Below, piece after piece: positions 1 through 7,677 of a DNA stretch of 64,000 nucleotides. Made by a program: the position numbers and the translations under genes. This stretch comes from Bacilliculturomica massiliensis (GTDB lineage: Bacteria > Bacillota > Clostridia > Peptostreptococcales > Anaerovoracaceae): NCBI RefSeq assembly GCF_900605495.1, contig NZ_LR027600.1, forward strand, positions 62,001-126,000, written 5' to 3'. A model generated the notes under the pieces. It was not told the DNA's origin. It was given only the letters and a program-made list of their open reading frames with translations, and searched no databases. Within the stretch, counting starts at the first letter, position 1. Each line of letters starts with the position of its first letter.

Positions 1-557
1 TCTGGCGCCGGCTGCGCCGGACGATCCAGGCGCCCATCTGGCTCATGGGCTACGAGGCGGATCTGGTCCGCTCCGGCGCTTATCGGAAGCTGGCGGAAGA
101 ACGGCTGATCGACGGACTGGTGCTGCCGGATTGTTCCAATGAGCAGCGCAGGACCATCGCCGGCCAGGTGGCGGAATTCGGCGTGGATGTGCTGGGATTT
201 ATCTGTCCTCCGCCCTCTGACGGAAAAGAGGCGGCAGTCGAGGCTCACCATGAAAAAAACCTGTTCACCATGCATAACTTTGGCGTCATCTACCATCAGC
301 TCTACAGCGGGCCCACGGGTATCGCCAACACCTCTGAAGATTATCTGGAGCTTCTGGCTGAGGCCAAGCGGGAATCCGGGGCCTATCTGTTTGCGGGCTT
401 CGGCATCGGCACGGCGCAGCGGGCGGAGGAACTGCTGAATCACGGTTACGACGGCGTTATCATCGGAACGGCCATCATGAAGCGGCTGGCCCAGTCGGAA
501 GAGGCGCTTTACGCATTTGTGAGGGAGCTGGCGGACACGGTCCGATCGGTAAAATAA
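1..557 (+). CDS. TrpA-family TIM-barrel protein, 5' truncated
   Basis: The reading frame is open from base 3 and enters the window mid-protein, so the start is missing. The visible part resembles the tryptophan synthase alpha chain: an early LMGYEADL segment like the family's MGYxNP strand, DGLVLPD, a late GFGIGTAQRAEEL strand and the phosphate-binding DGVIIGTAIMKR end. The family cleaves indole-3-glycerol phosphate in a TIM barrel. The usual central region is replaced by an unfamiliar stretch (NFGVIYHQLYSGPTGIAN), and the neighbour is a sugar kinase rather than trp genes. It may therefore be a paralogue acting on another phosphorylated substrate. The family call is fairly firm; the substrate is not. 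Confidence 0.7.
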   Translation, partial: WRRLRRTIQAPIWLMGYEADLVRSGAYRKLAEERLIDGLVLPDCSNEQRRTIAGQVAEFGVDVLGFICPPPSDGKEAAVEAHHEKNLFTMHNFGVIYHQLYSGPTGIANTSEDYLELLAEAKRESGAYLFAGFGIGTAQRAEELLNHGYDGVIIGTAIMKRLAQSEEALYAFVRELADTVRSVK

Positions 558-594
558 AAGGGCTCCGGGCGAAACAGACAGGAGGCAGAGCGAA

Positions 595-2115
595 TTGAAA
601 TACATAGCGGCATTTGATATAGGCACCACAGCGGTAAAAGGCGTGCTGGCGGGAAGGGACGGCGTCCCGGCAGCGTCCGCTTCCATAGACATTCCCACGA
701 TATTCAGCGGGAAGAACGCCGAATATAAGGAGCAGGATCCGCGGGTCTGGTACGAGGCGTTCTGCCGGATCTCCCTGGGATTTTTTGCAGGAGGCGGCGT
801 GAGCCCGGAGGATGTGACCGCCATCGTCATGAGCGGCCAGATGCAGGATGTGATCCCGGTGGACGACAGACTGGAGCCGGTGGGAAACGCCATCCTCTAT
901 TCCGACGGCAGAGGCGGAGCGCAGGCCGGCGCTGTGATCGCGGCGCTGGGGGAAGACTATCTGGAACAGTGCACAGGAAACCACTACGACGGCTCCCTGT
1001 CTTTTCCGAAGATCCTGTGGCTGAAAGAGAACCAGCCGGAGCTTTACCGTCGGATCGCTAAAGTGCTGATCAGCTCTAAGGACTATGTGGCGGCCAGGCT
1101 GACGGGCCAGGTCTGCGGCGATGTGACCGCCTGCGCCACGGCGGGGGCCATGGATATTCACCGCAAGGTGTGGGATGAAACGATCATCTGCACGATGGGT
1201 GTGTCGCCGGAACTCTTCCCACGGCTGCTGCATTCCCATGAGAAAGCCGGAAGAGTCACCGCAGAAGCCGCGCAGCAGACGGGCTATGCGGCGGGAACGC
1301 CGGTCTACGCGGGAGTGGGCGACGCGGGCGCGACCACTCTGGCCAGCGGTATCTCCGCCCCGGGGCAGTACAATATCAATCTGGGAACGTCCGGGTGGGT
1401 GGCTACCGTCTCCGACGACGTGCTGCCGGCCCGCATGGGCGTGTTCAATCTGGCTGCAATGCCGGAGAATAAGTATATCAACGTGGTGCCCTTCCTGAAC
1501 GCCGGCAACGTGCACAAATGGGTCAGCGGACTGTTTACGCCGGTAGCAGAGACAGAAGCGGCGGAGGGCGGTCCGCTCATCGACTACGACTATATCGGCA
1601 GGATACTGGAAGGAAGCAGGCCGGGGTGCGGCGGAGCCATGTTTCTGCCCTATCTGGCGGGAGAGCGCTTCCCCGTCATGGATGAGAAGATCCGCGGCTG
1701 TTATGTGGGCCTGAATCCGCAGACGGGCAAGGGGGACATGATCCGCGCCTGTCTGGAAGGCGTAGCCTTTTCCATCCGTCAGGGCATCGAGAGCATCGGA
1801 ACGCCGCCCCAGAAGGTCTCCGTCATCGGAGGCGGCGGGCGCGTGGCGGTCTGGTGTCAGATCCTGGCCGACGTGCTGGATCAGACAGTCTATGTGTACC
1901 GCAATTCCGACATCCTGCCCTCCCTGGCCATCTCAGCGGCTGCTCTGATCGGCGAGGGGCAGATCGGAAGCTACGATGAGTTCACCGATTCCCTGCAGGG
2001 GGAAGAGAGCAGCATCGCCTACCGGCCCATACCGGAAAACGCGGCGCTTTACAAGGAAATATACCCCGCTTATCTTCGGATCTATCCTGCGGTGAAGGCT
2101 GTGACCTGCTCCTGA
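595..2115 (+). CDS. FGGY-family carbohydrate kinase (xylulokinase/gluconokinase-like)
   Basis: A cytoplasmic kinase that would transfer the ATP gamma-phosphate to a sugar or polyol. The TTG start at 595 follows an AGGAGG site, and 506 residues is the normal family length. The N-terminal phosphate loop FDIGTTAVKG (about residues 6-15), the MSGQMQDVIPVD region near 83, GVGDAGATT near 240 and the C-terminal glycine-rich GGGGRVAVWCQ near 412 are all in family order. It starts 37 bases after the TrpA-like gene and is followed by a terminator, so the two are probably co-transcribed. The sequence does not separate xylulose from other substrates. Confidence 0.85.
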   Translation: MKYIAAFDIGTTAVKGVLAGRDGVPAASASIDIPTIFSGKNAEYKEQDPRVWYEAFCRISLGFFAGGGVSPEDVTAIVMSGQMQDVIPVDDRLEPVGNAILYSDGRGGAQAGAVIAALGEDYLEQCTGNHYDGSLSFPKILWLKENQPELYRRIAKVLISSKDYVAARLTGQVCGDVTACATAGAMDIHRKVWDETIICTMGVSPELFPRLLHSHEKAGRVTAEAAQQTGYAAGTPVYAGVGDAGATTLASGISAPGQYNINLGTSGWVATVSDDVLPARMGVFNLAAMPENKYINVVPFLNAGNVHKWVSGLFTPVAETEAAEGGPLIDYDYIGRILEGSRPGCGGAMFLPYLAGERFPVMDEKIRGCYVGLNPQTGKGDMIRACLEGVAFSIRQGIESIGTPPQKVSVIGGGGRVAVWCQILADVLDQTVYVYRNSDILPSLAISAAALIGEGQIGSYDEFTDSLQGEESSIAYRPIPENAALYKEIYPAYLRIYPAVKAVTCS

Positions 2116-2208
2116 TCTGACTTAAAATGCGGCAGACTTTACGCGCATAAAAATACTGATGGGAACCGGACATCCCCTGGACGATTCCACATGGGCTAAT
2201 ATGTAAAG

Positions 2209-2250
2209 AAGGACTGTATTCCACTAGAAAGCAGAATACAGTCCTTTTTC
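2209..2250 (+). terminator. Rho-independent terminator after the FGGY kinase
   Basis: The arms AAGGACTGTATTC (2209-2221) and GAATACAGTCCTT (2234-2246) are perfectly complementary across a 12-base loop, and a T-rich run follows. This closes the first transcript. Confidence 0.88.
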
Positions 2251-2326
2251 TTTGCATTTTCAGGCGCTAATAACCTATAAAAATGTGATAAAGAAGCACA
2301 AAAACACCAATAATTATGTGATCGGG

Positions 2327-2355
2327 TTGTAATTTCGACAGGAAGTGTATACAAT
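2327..2355 (+). promoter_or_regulatory. Sigma-A promoter for the AAA_14 ATPase
   Basis: TTGTAA at 2327-2332 and TACAAT at 2350-2355 are separated by 17 bases. The site lies about 50 bases before the GTG start at 2408, in AT-rich sequence directly downstream of a terminator. Confidence 0.5.
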
Positions 2356-2407
2356 AAAATTGTTGAGAAACACCTGAACTCCAATAAAAGTGTGAAGGAG
2401 GGTATCT

Positions 2408-3772
2408 GTGGAGCGATTGATTTTGAAGAGGCTGTTGGATTGGAAGAATTCACCCTACCGCAAGCCGCTGATCCTGAAAGGAGTGCGTCAGGTAGGCAAG
2501 ACCTGGATTCTCAAGGAATTCGGCAGACGTTATTACGAAAATACCGCTTATTTTAACTTTGATGAAAACGAGGAATATAAGCAGTTCTTCGAGACTACCA
2601 AGGATGTGGATCGGATTTTGCAGAATCTGATGCTGGCCAGCGGTCAGAAGATCCTGCCGGAAAAGACCCTTATCATCTTCGATGAGGTACAGGACTGTCC
2701 CAAGGTCATCAACTCCATGAAATATTTCTGCGAGAATACGCCGCAGTATCACATTGCCTGCGCCGGCTCTCTGCTGGGAATCGCTCTGGCGAAGCCATCG
2801 TCTTTCCCTGTGGGCAAGGTCAACTTCATGCAGATCGACCCTATGACTTTTACAGAGTTCCTGCTTGCCAACGGCGACGAAAATTTGGCAAAGTATCTGG
2901 AGATGGTGAAGACGATCGAACCGATCCCCGACGCTTTCTTTAATCCTCTTTATGAAAAACTTAAAATGTACTATGTCACCGGCGGTATGCCGGAATCGGT
3001 TCTGATGTGGACGGAAGCCCGGGATGTTTCAGCCATGCAGGAAGCCCTGTCCGGGATCATCGGTGCATACGAACGAGATTTTGCCAAGCATCCCAATATC
3101 AGCGAGTTTCCGAAGATATTAATGATCTGGAAGTCCATACCGTCCCAGTTGGCGAGGGAAAACAAGAAGTTTATCTACAAAGTGGTCAAAGAGGGAGCAA
3201 GGGCTCGTGAATACGAGGACGCCTTGCAGTGGCTGGTAGATGCCCGTCTGGTGTATAAGATCTACCGAAGCACCGCTCCGGGGCTGCCTATGGCTGCCTA
3301 TGATGATCTTTCTGCCTTTAAGATCTATCTTGTGGACGTGGGTCTTCTCCGCCGTCTGGCGCAGTTGGCGCCTACCGCCTTTGGTGAAGGAAACCGTCTG
3401 TTTACGGAGTTTAAGGGCGCGTTGACCGAGAACTTTGTGCTTCAAACTTTGATTACGCAGTTTGAAGTGGTTCCCCGGTATTGGACGAAGAGCAATCCTC
3501 CATATGAGGTAGATTTCCTCATCCAGCGGGAAAATGATATTTTCCCTGTTGAGATCAAGTCCGAGACCAATATTACCAGCAAGAGTCTCAAGAAGTTCAA
3601 GGAGCTGTTCCCGGATGAAGTAAAGCTCCGCGTCCGGTTCTCTTTGGATAATTTGAAACTGGATCATGATGTGCTGAACATTCCGCTGTTTATGGCAGAT
3701 CAGACCGATCGGCTGATTGGTCTGGCGTTAGAGCAGAGAGATCGGGAGACGTATAATGAAACAGATAATTAA
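2408..3772 (+). CDS. AAA_14 ATPase with DUF4143 and PD-(D/E)XK-like C-terminus
   Basis: A stand-alone 454-residue protein of a family that is widespread in bacteria and archaea but has no settled function. Walker A is GVRQVGKT (about 25-32) and Walker B is LIIFDEV (about 87-93). The C-terminal DUF4143 part holds a YEVDFLIQ...PVEIKSE arrangement near 366-386, which looks like a PD-(D/E)XK nuclease core (acidic residue, then ExK). The GTG start follows GAAGGAGGG. It has its own promoter and terminator and no functional link to its neighbours, as is usual for this scattered, readily transferred family. The domain call is firm; the role is unknown. Confidence 0.88.
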   Translation: MERLILKRLLDWKNSPYRKPLILKGVRQVGKTWILKEFGRRYYENTAYFNFDENEEYKQFFETTKDVDRILQNLMLASGQKILPEKTLIIFDEVQDCPKVINSMKYFCENTPQYHIACAGSLLGIALAKPSSFPVGKVNFMQIDPMTFTEFLLANGDENLAKYLEMVKTIEPIPDAFFNPLYEKLKMYYVTGGMPESVLMWTEARDVSAMQEALSGIIGAYERDFAKHPNISEFPKILMIWKSIPSQLARENKKFIYKVVKEGARAREYEDALQWLVDARLVYKIYRSTAPGLPMAAYDDLSAFKIYLVDVGLLRRLAQLAPTAFGEGNRLFTEFKGALTENFVLQTLITQFEVVPRYWTKSNPPYEVDFLIQRENDIFPVEIKSETNITSKSLKKFKELFPDEVKLRVRFSLDNLKLDHDVLNIPLFMADQTDRLIGLALEQRDRETYNETDN

Positions 3773-3827
3773 CGACAAAGTTGTAGCGTTTTAGATGTCA
3801 AATGCCCGTAGGGGAAATACCCCGACC

Positions 3828-3882
3828 AGACCGGATCTGTGATTTTGAGAGATCAATTTCATCAGATCCGGTCTATTTTTTT
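3828..3882 (+). terminator. Rho-independent terminator after the AAA_14 gene
   Basis: The 12-base arms AGACCGGATCTG (3828-3839) and CAGATCCGGTCT (3863-3874) are perfectly complementary around a 23-base loop and are followed by ATTTTTTT. The rest of the 3773-4242 gap holds a promoter, a palindrome and no credible gene. Confidence 0.85.
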
Positions 3883-4064
3883 GCCCTGGAAGAAAGCGTA
3901 ATTAGACACAAGCACAAGTACGTGTTGCCTGCTTGCGCGGAGGCAGAGGAAGCTGGAAAAAAGGTAGCTGAAAAGAGGAAGGACAGAAGACCGGAGTGGA
4001 TTTTCTGTTTCAGAGGTGGAGAAAACAGTGGGATGGGGCAGGCGTTAGTTAGGCGTGTGTATAA

Positions 4065-4092
4065 TTGAATTTGCAATCCCGGCAGATATAAT
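4065..4092 (+). promoter_or_regulatory. Sigma-A promoter of the ureide operon
   Basis: TTGAAT at 4065-4070 and a consensus TATAAT at 4087-4092 are 16 bases apart. Transcription would start near 4099, giving a leader of about 145 bases before the carbamoyltransferase gene at 4243. Confidence 0.55.
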
Positions 4093-4105
4093 GATGGTAC
4101 TATAT

Positions 4106-4119
4106 TTGAATGCATTCAA
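4106..4119. promoter_or_regulatory. Perfect 14-bp palindrome, candidate operator
   Basis: TTGAATGCATTCAA is fully self-complementary. It lies 14 bases downstream of the TATAAT box, at roughly +8 to +21, where a bound dimer would block early elongation. The CdaR/PucR-type regulator encoded two genes later is a candidate ligand; that link is inference. Confidence 0.45.
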
Positions 4120-4242
4120 GTTACAAATAATACGTAAGGGCAGGTCGGGCGGAAATTATCTGAACATTCGGCTTATTGTGCAGTTGTTCAGCGGCGCCGC
4201 AGGATCTGATCCGCTGCCGATATCTATAATAGGAGGAACAAA

Positions 4243-5196
4243 ATGGTGAAACCCCTTTGCAAAAGCATTACGGGCATTAAAAACCTGAACAGAGAAGACA
4301 TTGAATACATACTGGAACTGGCGGAAAAGCTAGAACCGATTATACTGGGCCGTTCAGAACTGCAGCCTTTGAAGGACAAGACCCTTTGTACTTTTTTCTA
4401 TGAGCCATCCACCAGGACGCGTCTCTCGTTTGAATCAGCTATGTGGGCCCTGGGCGGAAGGGTCATTTCCATGGCGGACGCGCAGAAGACCTCGTCTGTC
4501 TGGAAGGGCGAGACGCTGGCCGACACTATCCGCACCATTGAAAATTACTGTCACATTATCGCGCTGCGTCATTTTGAAGCCGGCGCCGCAGAGGAGGCCG
4601 CCCGGATCTCAAGGGTGCCCGTGATCAATGCAGGCGACGGACCCAACGAGCATCCTACCCAGACCCTTCTGGATATGTTGACCATCCGGAGAGAACGGGG
4701 AACGCTGGATAACCTTCGCATCGTGCTCTGCGGCGACCTGAAGCATACACGGTCCACAAACTCACTGACCCTGGGCATGTCCAACTTCGACAACGTAGAA
4801 TTTACCTTTGTACGGCCGAAGGGCTTTGAGACCAGCCGGTGGATCCTGGATCTGGTGAAGGAGAGGGGATGCCGGTATACGGAGTCCGAGGATCTGCAGG
4901 AATCGCTCATAGGGGCCGACGTGGTATACATGTGCCGCATTCAAAAGGAGCGCTTCGACGATCCGGAAGCATTTGACGCGATCGACGGGAAATATTGTCT
5001 GACAAGAGAGATGCTGGAGAGATCGCCGAAGATCGCGGCGGTACTGCATCACCTCCCCAGGGTAAAAGAGCTGGATGTCAGTGTGGACGATTACCCGGGC
5101 TGCGCGTATTTCAGGCAGACTTACAACGGCGTATTGATACGGGCCGCCCTGATGACCATGCTTTTGGACAGAGAGCCGGCGGAGTTCGGCCTGTAG
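4243..5196 (+). CDS. Aspartate-carbamoyltransferase-like enzyme (PyrB family)
   Basis: A 317-residue carbamoyltransferase that moves the carbamoyl group between carbamoyl phosphate and an amino or amide nitrogen. The carbamoyl-phosphate site STRTR (about 56-60) and HPTQ (about 137) are present. Aspartate-type residues are also kept: KGET of the 80s loop, R and Q in CRIQKER (about 231), and LPR near 271. Two departures from E. coli PyrB are HHLPR for HPLPR and a Trp just before the loop lysine. There is no pyrI or other pyr gene nearby; the neighbours are ureide-degrading genes. A catabolic role, running in reverse on a ureido acid such as N-carbamoyl-aspartate, is therefore plausible. AGGAGG precedes the ATG. 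Confidence 0.8.
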   Translation: MVKPLCKSITGIKNLNREDIEYILELAEKLEPIILGRSELQPLKDKTLCTFFYEPSTRTRLSFESAMWALGGRVISMADAQKTSSVWKGETLADTIRTIENYCHIIALRHFEAGAAEEAARISRVPVINAGDGPNEHPTQTLLDMLTIRRERGTLDNLRIVLCGDLKHTRSTNSLTLGMSNFDNVEFTFVRPKGFETSRWILDLVKERGCRYTESEDLQESLIGADVVYMCRIQKERFDDPEAFDAIDGKYCLTREMLERSPKIAAVLHHLPRVKELDVSVDDYPGCAYFRQTYNGVLIRAALMTMLLDREPAEFGL

Positions 5197-5350
5197 TCAG
5201 GCAAGCCCTATACGGCCGGCACGGCGCGGGCGTACAGGGGAAATGGGATGGAGAGCGGATGGAACGAAGGATGCGGGAAACGGAGGCGCTGACGGTGACG
5301 ATGGATTGCGGATCGCAAAACGGGCCAGTACAATTGAGAAAAAAATCACA

Positions 5351-5381
5351 GGAATGGGAGAAGCATTCCCAGTTTGTTTTT
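5351..5381 (+). terminator. Weak intrinsic terminator or attenuator within the operon
   Basis: GGAATG (5351-5356) pairs with CATTCC (5364-5369), followed by CAGTTTGTTTTTC. The short stem lies between the carbamoyltransferase and regulator genes, directly before the latter's AAGGAGGA site. It would probably only lower read-through. Confidence 0.3.
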
Positions 5382-5396
5382 CAAGGAGGACTGCAA

Positions 5397-6617
5397 ATGC
5401 TCAGTTCAAAGATCGCACAATCTATCGTAGACCGCACCATGAAGATTTTGGAAGTCCAGGTCAATATCATGGATGCCAACGCGGTGATCATCGCATCAGG
5501 GAATCCCAAACGGATCGGCAAATTTCACGCGGGGGCCGAAAAGGTCCTGAAAACGGGCAAGAAGCTTATCATTAGCAATGGAGAAGCACAGAGGATGGAG
5601 GGGGTCCGCCCCGGCATCACCCTGCCCATCGAGTTTAAAGGAAAGATCATAGGAGCCGTGGGAATGCAGGGCGACTCCGAGAAAGCGGAAGCCTTCGGCG
5701 AGGTACTGAAGCTGACGGCGGAGCTGATGCTGGAGCAGGCGTCGATAAAGGAAGAAATCTATCTGGAGCAGAGGGCCCGGGAGAGTCTGTTCACGGATCT
5801 GCTCACAGGGCATTGGCGGGAGTACGAATGGCATTTTCTTCGCCGGGCAGAGCTTTTGAACTTTGAGCTGGAGAAGACATACCTGGTGATGTCGGCCAAG
5901 TTTTTTGCGCCGGAAGACCACAGCCCACTGAAAAATCAATCGGAGGAAGAACTGTCCTATCAGAGGCGGATACAATTGGAGGGAAGGTTGGCCGGAACTC
6001 AGCTATTGGGAGGCAGGCTGATCTGCTGCTTTGTAGGCGATGAGATCGCGCTTCTGTACCAGATGCCGGAAAGAGGCGAGACCGGTTCCAATGAATTCAT
6101 TTCCCGGATCGCCGCCGCCGTGCAGGAGATCTTAAATCAGAACGGCGGCCGGCGGCCCGTGGTTGCCGTAGGCGGCGTGGCGCAGGATTGGAAAGAGATA
6201 TGCAAGGTCTACGGGGACGCGAAAAATGTCATGCAGTTCAGCCGGCTGTTTCAAGCCGAAGAAACGATCTGCTATTATCAGGACTACCGTATGGAGCATA
6301 TGCTTGCCGCCGTGCCGAAAGAAGTGAGACGGGATTTCTGGCACGGGATCCTGGATCCGATCCTGAAGCGAGACATGGAACACCGCATCCAGTGTTTGAG
6401 CACCATGCAGACGTATTTTAAAAATGAGTTGAATACCGTACAGACGGCGGAACAGCTGTTTCTCCACCGCAATACGCTGTTGTTTCGTCTGACCAAAATA
6501 CGCGAAGCGACCGGGCTGGCGCCCCAACGGTTCCACGATGCAATACAGCTGGATATAGCGCTTTTGCTGATGAAGATGGATGAGGCGGAGATGGACGGGG
6601 AGGAGAGGACGAGATAG
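5397..6617 (+). CDS. CdaR/PucR-family transcriptional regulator
   Basis: A 406-residue cytoplasmic activator or repressor. The N-terminal 130 residues (LSSKIAQSIVDRTMKIL..., MDANAVIIASGNPKRIG) form the CdaR sugar-diacid recognition domain. The C-terminal 60 residues (EQLFLHRNTLLFRLTKI near 352) form the PucR-type helix-turn-helix. The frame is open further upstream, but the ATG at 5397 has an ideal AAGGAGGA site seven bases away and begins at the domain boundary. Family members control glycerate, allantoin or purine use. Its stop codon abuts the next start, so it is co-transcribed with, and probably regulates, the catabolic genes around it. Confidence 0.88.
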   Translation: MLSSKIAQSIVDRTMKILEVQVNIMDANAVIIASGNPKRIGKFHAGAEKVLKTGKKLIISNGEAQRMEGVRPGITLPIEFKGKIIGAVGMQGDSEKAEAFGEVLKLTAELMLEQASIKEEIYLEQRARESLFTDLLTGHWREYEWHFLRRAELLNFELEKTYLVMSAKFFAPEDHSPLKNQSEEELSYQRRIQLEGRLAGTQLLGGRLICCFVGDEIALLYQMPERGETGSNEFISRIAAAVQEILNQNGGRRPVVAVGGVAQDWKEICKVYGDAKNVMQFSRLFQAEETICYYQDYRMEHMLAAVPKEVRRDFWHGILDPILKRDMEHRIQCLSTMQTYFKNELNTVQTAEQLFLHRNTLLFRLTKIREATGLAPQRFHDAIQLDIALLLMKMDEAEMDGEERTR

Positions 6618-7658
6618 ATGAAACGAATGTTAGATTTGAGGAGCGACACGGTGACGAGGCCTGATCAGGCGATGCGGGAGGCCATGCGGAACGCGGAAGT
6701 GGGTGACGCAGTCATGGGCGACGATCCCACGGTCCTGCAGTTGGAAAAGATGGGGGCCGAATTATTCGGAAAGGAAGCCTGCCTGATGACTGTGTCCGGT
6801 ACCATGAGCAACCAGACGGCTGTTTTGTCCATGACCGGCCGGGGCGAGCAGATCATCGTCCACGACAGATCACATATGTACAATCTGGAGGTGGCGGGCC
6901 TGTCGGTGATCAGCGGCGTACAGCCCCGGCCGCTCCCGGCGCCGGAGGGAAAATACGACCTTCAGACGCTGGAGGAAAATATGATCGGCACAGCGATCCA
7001 GACAGCGCCCACGACGTTGATCTGTATGGAGAACACCTTCGACTTAAACCGTGGCCTGGCAATTGAGAAGAACTACATAGACCAGGTCTGCAGACTGGCT
7101 CACAGCCACGGAGTGCCCGTTTACATGGACGGGGCCCGGATCTTGAACGCAGCGGTGGCCCTGGATGAAAAACCGGATGTTCTCTGCGAGGAGGTGGACG
7201 CCGTGTCTCTCTGCCTGAGCAAAGGCCTGGGCTGCCCGGTAGGTTCTCTGCTGGCAGGATCTGCAGAAATGATCGGGAAGGCCAGAAGAATGTGCCAGAT
7301 GCTTGGCGGAGGATGGCGTCAGGGCGGTATTTTAGCCGCAGCCGGCATCGTGGGGCTGGGGAGATGGAGAGAATTGGAAGAGGATCAACGTCGGGCCAGG
7401 AGTTTGGCCGGGGGTCTGGCGCGGCTGGGGCTTCAGATCGACTGCGATCAGGTGCAGACTAACGTGATCCGCGTTGAGCTTGGCTCCCTGGGACTGGGAA
7501 GCCGGGAGTTCTGTCAGGCTCTCTCAGGCTTCGGCGTTCTGGCAAAGCCCATTGAAACAGGGGCGCTGCGCATGATCTGCCACAGAGACATAGGGGACGA
7601 GGACATTCCCGCTGTCCTTGCAGCTGTGGAAGACTGCCTGAACAGTCTGGACAGGTAA
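6618..7658 (+). CDS. Low-specificity L-threonine aldolase-like PLP enzyme
   Basis: A 346-residue fold-type I PLP enzyme of the beta-eliminating lyase/threonine aldolase family, which cleaves beta-hydroxy amino acids to glycine and an aldehyde. The canonical N-terminus LRSDTVTRP, GDAVMGDDPTV, the MDGARILNAAVAL aspartate region and the Schiff-base lysine in LSKGLGCPVGS (near 202) are intact, as is the following RRMCQMLGGGWRQGG loop. The ATG directly follows the regulator's stop, with GGAGGAGAGG upstream. In this operon it could act on a beta-hydroxy amino acid released by the hydantoinase branch; that is inference. Confidence 0.85.
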   Translation: MKRMLDLRSDTVTRPDQAMREAMRNAEVGDAVMGDDPTVLQLEKMGAELFGKEACLMTVSGTMSNQTAVLSMTGRGEQIIVHDRSHMYNLEVAGLSVISGVQPRPLPAPEGKYDLQTLEENMIGTAIQTAPTTLICMENTFDLNRGLAIEKNYIDQVCRLAHSHGVPVYMDGARILNAAVALDEKPDVLCEEVDAVSLCLSKGLGCPVGSLLAGSAEMIGKARRMCQMLGGGWRQGGILAAAGIVGLGRWRELEEDQRRARSLAGGLARLGLQIDCDQVQTNVIRVELGSLGLGSREFCQALSGFGVLAKPIETGALRMICHRDIGDEDIPAVLAAVEDCLNSLDR

Positions 7659-7677
7659 AAGAAGAGGAGGAGGACCC

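Noticed and set aside
3802-4068. Open frame of 88 codons after the AAA_14 gene
   Set aside because: It begins before and reads through the terminator hairpin, has no ribosome site and no family pattern, and runs into the next promoter.
4243-5196. Assignment as biosynthetic pyrB
   Set aside because: No pyr genes, no pyrI and a catabolic operon context; kept as PyrB-family with substrate open.
4995-5396. Upstream extension of the CdaR/PucR gene
   Set aside because: The extension overlaps the carbamoyltransferase gene and does not match the family; ATG 5397 has an ideal ribosome site.
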